Shown here: positions 9,383 to 17,855 of the stretch, in pieces
Numbering within the stretch: position 1 is the stretch's first letter
How the letters are laid out: every line of letters begins with the position of its first letter
Assembly (NCBI GenBank): GCA_038748065.1
Contig: JBCDJG010000013.1
Coordinates: forward strand, 1 to 64,000
Length of the DNA: 64,000 nt
Origin: JBCDJG01 sp038748065
GTDB taxonomy: Bacteria > Pseudomonadota > Gammaproteobacteria > Pseudomonadales > Halieaceae
Reading direction: 5' to 3'
Notes under the pieces: generated by a model
Databases searched by the model: none
What the model saw: only the letters and a program-made list of their open reading frames with translations
Told to the model about the DNA's origin: nothing
Program-made: the position numbers and the translations under genes

Positions 9383-10366
9383 TTATACGATGAGCAGTAT
9401 TTTCCCGATGTGCGCACCGGACTCCATCAGCGCATGGGCTGCGCTGGCTTCCTCAAGCGGAAAGCTGGCATGCACGACCGCTTGCAATGTGCCTGCACTA
9501 AAGCAAGGCCAGATATGCGCTTCCAGTCCTTCGGCAATTCTGGCTTTGGCCTCGGCGGACTGCGGGCGCAGCGTTGATGCCAGCAGGGTGAGCCGCTTGG
9601 TGAGCAGCGGCAGGAAATTGACCTCAGCCTGAAATCCAGCCTGGAAAGCGATATTGGCAATCCGGCCGTCCAGGGCCGCGACCTGCAGATTGCGTTCCAC
9701 ATAGTCGCCGCCGACCATGTCCAGGATGACGTCGACACCCGCTCCGCCTGTGACCTGGAGAATCGCTTCCACAAAGTCCTCGTCGCGATAGTTGATCGCC
9801 AGACTCGCGCCGAGAGCCTCGCAGGCACGACACTTGACCTCTGATCCCGCGGTTGCGAACACCTTCGAGCCCAAAGCGGCCGCCATCTGGATTGCAGCGA
9901 CACCAATACCTGAGCTGCCGCCGTGCACAAGAAAGGATTCGCCGGGCCGCAGACCCGCTCGGTCAAAGACATTCGTCCATACGGTAAAAAACGTCTCAGG
10001 CAAGGCCGCAGCCTGAATAAGGTCCACCCCGGCGGGCGGCGTCAGGCACTGCCCAGCAGGTACGGCGACAAATTCCGCGTAGCCACCGCCGTTACACAAG
10101 GCACAAACGGGGTCGCCCGCGCGCCAGTTCGTCACGCCCTCACCCACGCTATCAACAGTGCCGGCGACTTCGAGCCCCGGCAAATCCGAGGCGCCTGGCG
10201 GTGGAGGGTACAGACCGAGACGCTGCATAACATCCGGACGATTGACACCCGCGGCGCTGACCCGGATGAGAACTTCTCCAGGGCCCGCACTGGGGCACGC
10301 TCGTTCCCGGATCTGCAAGACTTCGGGGCCGCCGGGCTCGGTAATCGCGATACAGCGCATAGTCAT
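9383..10366 (-). CDS. NAD(P)H quinone oxidoreductase, PIG3/zeta-crystallin type
   Basis: 327-residue medium-chain dehydrogenase/reductase without the zinc-binding Cys residues. N-terminal GroES-like segment AGVNRPDVMQRLGLYPPPPG; nucleotide-binding segment LVHGGSSGIGVAAIQ; ALGASLAINYRDEDF follows. These are hallmarks of the PIG3-like quinone oxidoreductases, which reduce quinones or enones with NADPH. A second ATG two codons in (10360) is possible. It forms an operon with the YheT-type gene (5-base gap) and lies 64 bases after the serine hydrolase. Confidence 0.88.
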   Translation of the reverse strand: MTMRCIAITEPGGPEVLQIRERACPSAGPGEVLIRVSAAGVNRPDVMQRLGLYPPPPGASDLPGLEVAGTVDSVGEGVTNWRAGDPVCALCNGGGYAEFVAVPAGQCLTPPAGVDLIQAAALPETFFTVWTNVFDRAGLRPGESFLVHGGSSGIGVAAIQMAAALGSKVFATAGSEVKCRACEALGASLAINYRDEDFVEAILQVTGGAGVDVILDMVGGDYVERNLQVAALDGRIANIAFQAGFQAEVNFLPLLTKRLTLLASTLRPQSAEAKARIAEGLEAHIWPCFSAGTLQAVVHASFPLEEASAAHALMESGAHIGKILLIV

Positions 10367-10430
10367 TTCACCGCAGGGAAGACTGCGTCAGATTAGCAGC
10401 TAGGTGGACGGCGGCAAACTGGCCCGCCAG

Positions 10431-11699
10431 TCAGGCCAGCGCGCTGATCCTTCTGATCCCACGACCACGAGCGCGCGCAGACCGGAGCGCCGCACCACTA
10501 ATGCGCGCAGTGCGCGTGTCGCCGAAAGGAGAGCCCAGACCGCTGTTCACGATAAACGCGACGGCGAGTTCCTGCTCAGGATCTGCCCAGGCGCCAGAGC
10601 CGCCAAAGCCAAAGTGACCGAAACCCTGCGGCGGCACACCGCGAGTGGTAAAGACGCCATGATAGCCAAGCCGCCAGCGCATATCGAAGGGAATGACCGA
10701 GAGTCGACCGGTCGGTTTTTGCAGCGTCGTGGCGGCGTCCACCGTACGCTCGGAAAGCAGCCGCACGCCCTCAAACTCGCCGCCATTGGCGAGCATGGCA
10801 TAGAGCCTGGCCAGCGAGCGGGCGGTGAACAGGCCATTGCCGGCAGGTATTGCGGCGCGCAGCGTTTCTGGCGAGCCAAAATCAAACTCAGAGATGCCGC
10901 GCGGTGCCAGGGCATCAAAAATACTCGTGAGATCGGAATCCACGCCGATCAGGCGAAGCGCGCGGCTTAAGTGAAACGCGCCGCGCTCTATATTGTGGCC
11001 AACCGGTCCACGCGTGATTTTCTGGGTGCTTTCTGGGAACAGCAATTGCGCTGCTCGGTGATGAACGGCGTCTGGCGCACCGATATACAAACCGTCCAGG
11101 CCCAAGGGCACAGCTAACTCGCGTTGCACCAATGCCGAAAAATCTTCACCGGTTACCCGCTGGATGATCTCACCGATCAGATAGCCAAAGGTCAAACCAT
11201 GGTAGCCTGTTCGCGTCCCAGGCTCGTGAGCGGGCCAGGCGCGCTCGATGGCGGAAATCATGTGCTCCCAATCCAGCATCCTGTCAGCGCTGTCGACCAT
11301 TTGCCGTATGTGATAAAGGCCACTCTGGTGAGCCAGGACCTGCCGCACGGTGATAGCGCTTTTGCCGGCCTGGGCGAATTCCGGCCAGTAGTCTGCAACG
11401 CGGGCGTCGTAGTCAATCAGACCGCGGTCAGCGTAAATATGCAGTAAGGTCGAAGCAACGCCCTTGGTGGTAGAGAAGCTAGGCGCCATCGTGTCTTCAC
11501 GCCATAGCGTGTTAGCGTCGTTCGAGTAACCGCCCCATAGATCAACCACGCACTCACCGCGGTGGTAAACGCATACGGCAGATCCGCCTGGGTAACTCTT
11601 CAATAGCTGTTTCAGCGTATCGCCTACCGCCTGAAACTCGGGGTGTAACAGCCCATCGATGTGCGGGCCGAATTGGATCGGACTGCGAACCAGTGCCAT
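10431..11699 (-). CDS. Beta-lactamase-fold serine hydrolase (EstB-like esterase)
   Basis: 422 residues from the ATG at 11699, which follows AGGAAAG; an extension to 11762 adds a basic stretch with no support. The class C beta-lactamase/penicillin-binding fold is shown by S-x-x-K (SFSTTKG), a Tyr-containing YHGLTFGYL segment and a late HFGFGGSG (KTG-equivalent H-x-G). No signal peptide, so it is more likely a cytosolic esterase or carboxylesterase than a lactamase. First gene of the run hydrolase, oxidoreductase, YheT, SnoaL. Confidence 0.87.
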   Translation of the reverse strand: MALVRSPIQFGPHIDGLLHPEFQAVGDTLKQLLKSYPGGSAVCVYHRGECVVDLWGGYSNDANTLWREDTMAPSFSTTKGVASTLLHIYADRGLIDYDARVADYWPEFAQAGKSAITVRQVLAHQSGLYHIRQMVDSADRMLDWEHMISAIERAWPAHEPGTRTGYHGLTFGYLIGEIIQRVTGEDFSALVQRELAVPLGLDGLYIGAPDAVHHRAAQLLFPESTQKITRGPVGHNIERGAFHLSRALRLIGVDSDLTSIFDALAPRGISEFDFGSPETLRAAIPAGNGLFTARSLARLYAMLANGGEFEGVRLLSERTVDAATTLQKPTGRLSVIPFDMRWRLGYHGVFTTRGVPPQGFGHFGFGGSGAWADPEQELAVAFIVNSGLGSPFGDTRTARISGAALRSARARGRGIRRISALA

Positions 11700-11767
11700 G
11701 CGCTTTCCTGTCGTTATAATCGTGGTCTTGCGGTGTCGCGCGACCGTCTGAGGATAACACACTGGAC

Positions 11768-11798
11768 AAAAATTGGACGGGTGACCTGAACCCCGTCC
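11768..11798 (-). terminator. Intrinsic terminator after the SDR gene
   Basis: On the minus strand GGACGGG, a 10-base loop, CCCGTCC, then AATTTTTG. It lies 93 bases below the SDR stop and separates that gene from the serine hydrolase operon. Confidence 0.7.
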
Positions 11799-11890
11799 TG
11801 GGTTAGACTGGTGGGTTCTTTTATGGCGTCCGCCGGGCTAACTGGCAAAACGCCGGCAAACCCTTCATTCCCAACTGGTCTTTCTTCCTT

Positions 11891-12730
11891 CTATCTCTCT
11901 ATCGACTCTTCCATAGAGGCAGCGAAGGCTGACTCATAATCAGGATGCCAGCGCGACAGCGGCGGCCGGTTTTCTATTACGTCCCCTATCGCCCAGGCCA
12001 TGCGCTTATTATCCACCTCGCGGCTGACGTCGTTATCAGGGCACAGCATGTAGAACTCCTCGCGGTCCAGGGCCGCCACCATGAACGCAACCACTTGCTC
12101 GGGAGTCCAGGCGCCGTCGGGCTTCTCCTGCACCCATTTGCGGATCATCCCCGTATAGGTGAACCCGGGTATCAACAGGTGAGCGCTGAGTTGGCAGCCC
12201 TCGGTGTCTCGAAAGCTATGCGCCAGCTGCTCCGTGACGATTTTTATAGCCGCCTTGCTCGCGTTATAAGCAGGACCGCCCGGCGGGTTGGTAATGCCCT
12301 GCTTGGAGCCGGTATTGATCACAAGACCGGGCGTGGCCTGTTCCAGCATGGCCGGGACAAAACTCTGCAGGCCATGCACTACCCCAAAGAGGTTCACCTC
12401 CAAGGTTCGACGCCAGTTCTCGTAATCGCTCCACGCGCTTGTGGCAAGGCCCGTCGCGGCGTTATTCATCAAGACATCGACGCGACCGCAGGCCTGATAG
12501 ATCTTCGACCTGAGTGTCTCCACCTGTGCCGGGTCCGACACATCGGCCTGAAAAGGCAGCAGGTGATCATCGCTGGCGGCAGCGCTGGCGAGGGCGCCCT
12601 CGTCAATATCCACGATACAGACGCGCATGCCCTGGCGACTGAAATGGCGGGCTGCAGCCAGACCGATGCCATCCGCCCCCCCTGTTATGACTGCCACGCT
12701 GTTCGCAGCGAGCTCGCTGAGTCTCGTCAT
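11891..12730 (-). CDS. Short-chain dehydrogenase/reductase
   Basis: 279-residue classical SDR. Cofactor motif TGGADGIG near residue 16, an Asp pair after the second strand (CIVDIDEG) that favours NAD(H), NNAATG in the N-N-A-G position, and catalytic Y-x-x-x-K (AYNASKAA). GGAGGAG lies upstream of the ATG. It oxidises or reduces a hydroxyl/keto group; the substrate is unknown. It is divergent from the lipocalin-like gene at 12874 with a 143-base shared promoter region and ends before an intrinsic terminator, so it is likely monocistronic. Confidence 0.9.
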   Translation of the reverse strand: MTRLSELAANSVAVITGGADGIGLAAARHFSRQGMRVCIVDIDEGALASAAASDDHLLPFQADVSDPAQVETLRSKIYQACGRVDVLMNNAATGLATSAWSDYENWRRTLEVNLFGVVHGLQSFVPAMLEQATPGLVINTGSKQGITNPPGGPAYNASKAAIKIVTEQLAHSFRDTEGCQLSAHLLIPGFTYTGMIRKWVQEKPDGAWTPEQVVAFMVAALDREEFYMLCPDNDVSREVDNKRMAWAIGDVIENRPPLSRWHPDYESAFAASMEESIER

Positions 12731-12873
12731 CCTCTTGCTCCTCCATTGGGACGCCCACCCCGCAGCATAGCACTGGTATGCTTTGTTGAGCCGCGCCGCT
12801 GGTGTCCTGAAGCCTTTGCTTTAGGATGACCTCTCCCCGGGGTACAGCAGAAAGCCGCAACAAGGAGTGAACG

Positions 12874-13995
12874 ATGCCGATCAGCGCGATGGATGAAAAC
12901 CTGGCACACCAGACACCTGAAACCTTTGACCAGGTCGCGACCAGCGATCGCAACTTTTACGACCGCTTTTACTTCAATCTGCACTCAAAGTCCGGCGAGC
13001 TTTTCATGGTCATCGGCATGGGCCAATACCCCAACCTTGGCACGACGGACGCCTTCGCTTGCATCATTCATGAAGGCACCCAGCATGTATTACGTTGCTC
13101 CAGGGAACTGGGGGCCGATCGCTCCGATACCACCGTCGGCCCCTTTGGCGTCGAGGTCGTTGAGGCGCTGAAGAGCCTGCGCTTTTACTGCGAAGACAAC
13201 GAGCATGACATTCACTTCGACCTGACATTCTCAGGCAGTGCGCCCGCCGTAGAAGAACCCCGCACGCTCATGCGCAAGGGGGCGCGCATCACGATGGATA
13301 CCTCCCGCTACACACAGATGGGGCGCTGGAGCGGCAGTCTGCACGTCAAGGGCACGGACCTCACAATCAATGAAGATGATTTTCTGGGCATCCGCGACCA
13401 CTCCTGGGGCATCCGGCCCGTGGGCGAGAAAGAGCCCATGGGCATCCAGATCAACGAGTACCTTGGGAATTGGGGCTTCTTCCATATTTTTGTGCCCATG
13501 CAATTCGAGGACTTTCAGCTCAAGGTGTTTGTCGAGGAGAACGCGGACGGCAGCCTCATCGTTGAAGAGTGCATCAAGATTGAAAACTACGAAAACGGTG
13601 GCGCCGTACACCAGCTTGGCAAGCCCCAGCACAAGCTGCAGTACGTCAGCGGTTCAAGGGAGTTCAAGTCCGCAGAGCTGCAGTTCAACGACGAGCATGG
13701 TAATCCGTTAACGGTGACAGCAACACCGGTAACTTGCGCGTGCCTGGCGGCTGGCACTGGCTATGTCGCCAGCGAGGATTGGACCCACGGGGCCTACCAT
13801 GGCCCGATGAAACTGGAATACGTCAGCTTCGACGTCAGCACGCCCGAGGCTCGCGGCGCCCTCGGCCCGCTTTACGAGCACATCTGTCGCTTCGAGCTAA
13901 GCACAGGTGAAGTCACTTACAGTATGTTCGAGAATATCAGCATCGGCCAACACGACCCCTATGGTTTCGGGGGATTTGAGGCTGTAGCCGAATAA
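12874..13995 (+). CDS. Conserved protein of unknown function, lipocalin-like (DUF7064/7065- or CrtC-like)
   Basis: 373 residues, beta-rich, with no signal peptide. The segment FLGIRDHSWGIRPVG and regularly spaced Trp/Tyr-rich strands recall the two-domain lipocalin-like fold of AttH/hydroxyneurosporene-synthase relatives, and the 'RDHSWG' signature of uncharacterised proteins found near aromatic or steroid degradation genes. I cannot assign a reaction. AAGGAG lies 6 bases before the ATG. It is divergent from an SDR and upstream of the molybdenum hydroxylase genes, separated by a GC-rich hairpin, so it may be its own transcript. Confidence 0.7.
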   Translation: MPISAMDENLAHQTPETFDQVATSDRNFYDRFYFNLHSKSGELFMVIGMGQYPNLGTTDAFACIIHEGTQHVLRCSRELGADRSDTTVGPFGVEVVEALKSLRFYCEDNEHDIHFDLTFSGSAPAVEEPRTLMRKGARITMDTSRYTQMGRWSGSLHVKGTDLTINEDDFLGIRDHSWGIRPVGEKEPMGIQINEYLGNWGFFHIFVPMQFEDFQLKVFVEENADGSLIVEECIKIENYENGGAVHQLGKPQHKLQYVSGSREFKSAELQFNDEHGNPLTVTATPVTCACLAAGTGYVASEDWTHGAYHGPMKLEYVSFDVSTPEARGALGPLYEHICRFELSTGEVTYSMFENISIGQHDPYGFGGFEAVAE

Positions 13996-14017
13996 CGCTT
14001 CAGCGCCTCTCCATCAA

Positions 14018-14041
14018 TCGCGCGCGAAACTCAGCGCGCGA
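14018..14041 (+). terminator. GC-rich hairpin, possible terminator
   Basis: A perfect 8-base inverted repeat TCGCGCGC / GCGCGCGA with an 8-base loop lies 22 bases after the lipocalin-like gene stop. There is no T-run, so termination would be weak or factor-assisted. Confidence 0.4.
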
Positions 14042-14069
14042 GAAAGGCTCCACGCGAGACGCATCACAC

Positions 14070-14101
14070 TTGATCCACGGGAGCTGCGACTATCGTATAA
14101 T
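14070..14101 (+). promoter_or_regulatory. Possible promoter of the molybdenum hydroxylase genes
   Basis: A consensus -10 TATAAT at 14096-14101 stands 70 bases before the IorA-like start. The best -35 match (TTGATC, 14070-14075) is 20 bases upstream, longer than the ideal 17, so only the -10 is convincing. Confidence 0.35.
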
Positions 14102-14171
14102 CCCGCATAGAGCTGAAAACAGCCTGGCCGCCGAATGAGCGGCTCCTTGCTGGGTGCGCGGAGTACGATCC

Positions 14172-14678
14172 ATGATCAAGTTTTTCCTCAACGGGACACC
14201 GGTTGAAACCGAGTTGTCGCCCGATACGCCTTTGCTATGGGTCGTGCGGGACGGCTTCAAACTGAAGGGCTCCAAATTCGGCTGCGGCGCGGGACTGTGC
14301 GGCGCCTGCACCATGCATCTCGATGGCCAGGCAGTGCGCACCTGCGTGCTGCCGGTGAGCGCTGTTGCCGGCAAGGAGATCACCACCATTGAAGGCCTCG
14401 GTAAGCCAGGGGAGCCACACCCGCTGCAGCGCGAGTGGGCAAAGCTCAGCGTACCCCAGTGCGGTTACTGCCAGTCGGGGCAAGTTATGTCTGCCGCGGC
14501 CCTGCTCGAGCAGAATCCCAACCCCAGCCCGGAGGAAGTCGAGGCTGCGATGGCGGGCAACATCTGCCGCTGCGGTTGTTATCCTCGCATCAAGCAGGCC
14601 ATCCTCAACGTTGCAGGAGCAGAGAACGATGCGACCGACCCAGTGGCTGCAGATCTGGCCTACGAGGTGACAGTATGA
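14172..14678 (+). CDS. Molybdenum hydroxylase, [2Fe-2S] small subunit (IorA type)
   Basis: 168 residues. Two iron-sulfur sites: plant-type C38, C43, C46, C58 (CGAGLCGAC) and the alpha-helical site C97, C100, C132, C134 (CGYC ... ICRCGC). Length and order match the small subunit of isoquinoline 1-oxidoreductase-type dehydrogenases, which pass electrons from the Mo centre outward. I start at ATG 14172 (MIKFFLNG); a GTG at 14154 is in frame but less likely. The stop overlaps the next ATG (ATGA), so the two subunits are translationally coupled. Confidence 0.92.
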   Translation: MIKFFLNGTPVETELSPDTPLLWVVRDGFKLKGSKFGCGAGLCGACTMHLDGQAVRTCVLPVSAVAGKEITTIEGLGKPGEPHPLQREWAKLSVPQCGYCQSGQVMSAAALLEQNPNPSPEEVEAAMAGNICRCGCYPRIKQAILNVAGAENDATDPVAADLAYEVTV

Positions 14679-16879
14679 GTACGGCCAGGCTTTCCAGGCG
14701 CCTGTTCATCAAGGCATCTGCAGCCGCCAGCGGCGGTCTCGTTGTCGGTTTCGGCTTGGGAGTACCGGCTGCGGCGGCCGCCAATGGCCGGCCGCTCGCA
14801 CCCAACGCCTTCATCGAGATCAACCATGACAACGAGATCATCTTCTACTGCCCGCGCGATGAAATGGGCCAGGGCGTAGATCACGGCCTGGCAACGCTTG
14901 TCGCGGAGGAACTGGACGTGCCGCCAGCCGCTCTAGAGGTGCGCCGCCCAAGCGTCAATGAAGCCTTCGTTAATCCTGACATGGGCATGCAAATCACCGG
15001 CGGCAGCACCGCGGTCAAGGCCCATTTCCTGCCGCTGCGGCAGGCCGCCGCAGACGTCCGCGCCCTGGTCCTTGACGCCGCCGCCCTGGATCTGCAACTT
15101 GCGCGCGATACCCTGAATACGCTGGACGGCTATGTCGTCACCGCCACCGGAGATCGTTACCCCTATGGGGATTTCATCGACGTTGCCAAAGACCTTGACC
15201 TGCCCGAGAACACACCCCTGAAGCCTGCAGCGCAGTTCAAATATATCGGCAAGGAGTTCCCGCGTATCGACGGGCTATCCAAGTCGACAGGCACCGCGCT
15301 TTACGGCGTTGATATTGACCTCCCGGACATGCATCGCGCAGTTGTATTGCGCTGCCCGGTTGCAGGTGGCGAACTGCAGTCTTTCGACGCCAGCCTTGCG
15401 TCAGCGATGCCGGGCGTGACCGACGTGGTCGAGGTTACAGCGGGCGTTGCCGTGGTCGCGCAGCATTTTTGGCAGGCCAAACAGGCGGCCGCCAAGGTCG
15501 AGGTCGAATGGGATCTGCCCGAGCTCGCCAGCGTCGATACCGCGCGGCTCAAGCGTGACTATTCAGCGGCCTTGACGAATGAATCGGGCGTTTCTGCGAG
15601 CAGCGCCGGCGACCTTGAAGCTGGGATGAGCGGCGCCTCTGCAACGCTCGAAAGCGAGTACTGGGCGCCCTACCTGGCCCATGCCCCGATGGAGCCCATG
15701 AACGCTGTAGTGCGCATAAACCGCGGTGGTGAGGGCGATAAGGCTGAGGTCTGGTCTGGCACTCAGGCCCCGATGATTGATCAGGGTCTGGTGGCGCGCG
15801 CTCTTGGCATCAGCAGGAACGACGTCACCGTGTACCCGATGCTGATGGGCGGCGCCTTCGGCCGCCGGGGTACGCTAACCCATGTCACCGAAGCGGCTGA
15901 GATAGCCAAGGCCACGGACAAGACCATTCAGGTCATCTGGACCCGAGAGGATGACCTGCGACACGGCGTCTATCGGCCGGCTTCGCTGATGCGCATACGT
16001 GCCGGCCTCGACAGCGGCGGCAGCATCAGCGGCTGGCAGGCGACCCGTGTAGGCGGCAACATGATGCCGGATACCCTGGGTGTTATGGGCCCTGCCCTCG
16101 TTCCCAATTTCATCCCCAATGGGCTTATCAATTTTGCGGCCGCCGCCGCTGAGAAGGCTTATGCAGACTGGACTGTAGATTATTCCAGCATCGAGGGCCT
16201 GGTCGAGGACTATGATCTTCCCAACAGCGAAGTCGTCCACATCACAGTCGACCACGGTTTGCCGCTGACTTTCTGGCGAGCGGTGGGCCATTCCTACACG
16301 GCCTTTGCCAAGGAGTCCATGATGGACGAACTGGCTGAGCAGGCAGGCCTTAGCCCCGCCGAATTGCGCCTGCAGAATAGCCAGCAGAATCCGCGCCTGG
16401 CGGCGCTCATTCGCCTGGCAGGTGAACAGATGGAAAACGCCAGTCCCGCGCCGGGCCATGCCCTTGGCATGGCCGCCCACGGCTCATTCAGCTCCTATGT
16501 GGCGCAGGTCGCGGAGGTCTCTGCCGAGGGCGGCAACATTCGTGTGCACAAAGTGACCTGCTACGTGGACTGCGGTCAGGTTGTGAACCCTGACATCGTG
16601 CGCGCCCAGATGGAGGGCGCCATCATGTTCGGGCTCACTGCGGCACTCCACGGCAAGCTGGAGCTCAAGGACGGCGCAGTCGTTGAGGGCAACTTCCACA
16701 ACTACCCCATCCTCAGGATAAACGAATCGCCCGAGGTTGAGGTGGTCATTATCGATAGTAACGAGGCACCAACCGGCGTTGGAGAACCAGGCCTACCCCC
16801 GATTGCGCCTGCGGTAGCCAACGCGCTGTATGCCGCGACAGGCCAGCGGCTCAGGTCCTTGCCGCTGGAGCTCGCCTGA
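14675..16879 (+). CDS. Molybdenum hydroxylase large subunit (IorB type), Tat-exported
   Basis: 734 residues. The N-terminus SRRLFIKASAAAS is a clear twin-arginine signal, so the folded complex is exported or membrane-facing. The body has aldehyde-oxidase/xanthine-dehydrogenase-like molybdopterin segments: EMGQGVDHGLATLVAEE, GGAFGRRGT, RAVGHSYTAFAKES, and the C-terminal GVGEPGLPPIAPAVANA, whose Glu is the usual active-site base. Function: hydroxylation of an N-heterocycle or aldehyde, or a related oxidation. The ATG at 14675 overlaps the IorA stop; the frame is open further upstream but those residues lie inside the small-subunit gene and are not used. Confidence 0.92.
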   Translation: MSTARLSRRLFIKASAAASGGLVVGFGLGVPAAAAANGRPLAPNAFIEINHDNEIIFYCPRDEMGQGVDHGLATLVAEELDVPPAALEVRRPSVNEAFVNPDMGMQITGGSTAVKAHFLPLRQAAADVRALVLDAAALDLQLARDTLNTLDGYVVTATGDRYPYGDFIDVAKDLDLPENTPLKPAAQFKYIGKEFPRIDGLSKSTGTALYGVDIDLPDMHRAVVLRCPVAGGELQSFDASLASAMPGVTDVVEVTAGVAVVAQHFWQAKQAAAKVEVEWDLPELASVDTARLKRDYSAALTNESGVSASSAGDLEAGMSGASATLESEYWAPYLAHAPMEPMNAVVRINRGGEGDKAEVWSGTQAPMIDQGLVARALGISRNDVTVYPMLMGGAFGRRGTLTHVTEAAEIAKATDKTIQVIWTREDDLRHGVYRPASLMRIRAGLDSGGSISGWQATRVGGNMMPDTLGVMGPALVPNFIPNGLINFAAAAAEKAYADWTVDYSSIEGLVEDYDLPNSEVVHITVDHGLPLTFWRAVGHSYTAFAKESMMDELAEQAGLSPAELRLQNSQQNPRLAALIRLAGEQMENASPAPGHALGMAAHGSFSSYVAQVAEVSAEGGNIRVHKVTCYVDCGQVVNPDIVRAQMEGAIMFGLTAALHGKLELKDGAVVEGNFHNYPILRINESPEVEVVIIDSNEAPTGVGEPGLPPIAPAVANALYAATGQRLRSLPLELA

Positions 16880-16886
16880 TCGAGCT

Positions 16887-17813
16887 TTAGAGCGAGTCAA
16901 AGGCAGCTACCAGTTCTGCAAAGAACGCTGGCATGTCAGCGACATCGTCAATGAACTGGTTGGGTTTGACGCAGAACACATTGAAGCCGCGCTCTACCTG
17001 GGGCGGGATGGAAAGCATGGCTTGATCCAGGCGCGCCGGGCTATCATTGTCTGGGAACTCGGCGCGAATGCCGCCAATCATCTCAAGCTCACTGATATCT
17101 CTTCCCGCCGCCTCCATGGCCGCACGCAGTTTTTCCACATCCTCCAGCGTCGGTGCGCCGAAGGGGTGGAAACCCTTACCGTACTGGACCAGGCGACGTA
17201 GCAGGGCATTGTTCATGGATTGCCCGCCAAACCACAGGGTCGGCCCATCGTGACTTACGGGTTTCGGATCCAGGAAGCAGTCCTCAAATTGGTAGAATTC
17301 GCCGTCGAAACTGGCAGGTGATTCCTGCCACAGGAGCTGCCACGCCGCGAGATGCTCATCCATCAGCTTACCGCGCTTGCCGAAGTCGACCCCGAGGTGT
17401 CCGTATTCCTCCGCATGCCAGCTGACCGTGGGTTGAACGATGAGCCTGCCACCGGACAGGCAGTCTAGGGTTGCCAGCTGATTGGCCAGGTGGACCGGAT
17501 GCCTGAGTGGCACAATGATCGCGCCGGCAAACAGTCTCAGGCGGCTGGTCCGGGCAGCGATAGCGCTCAGCAGGAGCAATGAGTCCGGCCAGGGGGTCGC
17601 GGGGTCCTGGTTTCCGGGCGCCATGTACGCGCGTTCGTTTGGCTCTCGCCCTTTTGCGCCAGCAGAGGGGCCCAGCGAGATATGTTCACTGATCATCACC
17701 GCATCGATACCGGCTTCTTCGGCCATCACCGCCCAGTCCACTAGCGCACCGAGATTCTGCCCCCCGGTGAGAGTCCAGTTTTCGCTTAGCAGTAACATGA
17801 TCTTGGGCTTCAT
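16887..17813 (-). CDS. LLM-class flavin/F420-type oxidoreductase
   Basis: 308-residue luciferase-like monooxygenase fold. Typical segments are WAVMAEEAGIDAVMISEH, RLFAGAIIVPLRHPVHLA, ATLDCLSGGRLIVQ and WHAEEYGHLGVDFGKRG, which match bacterial luciferase-like oxidoreductases (TIGR03619-like). The cofactor could be FMN or F420. GAGGAG precedes the ATG. It lies 42 bases below the reductive dehalogenase gene on the same strand and is the last gene of that apparent operon, so it may act on the same compound. Confidence 0.88.
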   Translation of the reverse strand: MKPKIMLLLSENWTLTGGQNLGALVDWAVMAEEAGIDAVMISEHISLGPSAGAKGREPNERAYMAPGNQDPATPWPDSLLLLSAIAARTSRLRLFAGAIIVPLRHPVHLANQLATLDCLSGGRLIVQPTVSWHAEEYGHLGVDFGKRGKLMDEHLAAWQLLWQESPASFDGEFYQFEDCFLDPKPVSHDGPTLWFGGQSMNNALLRRLVQYGKGFHPFGAPTLEDVEKLRAAMEAAGRDISELEMIGGIRAEFPDNDSPARLDQAMLSIPPQVERGFNVFCVKPNQFIDDVADMPAFFAELVAAFDSL

Positions 17814-17855
17814 TGATTGCTCCTCAGGCTGTGGTTTTGTGATGGCATGGCACCG

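Noticed and set aside
14435..14674. N-terminal extension of IorB into the small-subunit gene
   Set aside because: The frame is open, but the region encodes IorA in another frame and the twin-arginine start at 14675 is the natural one.
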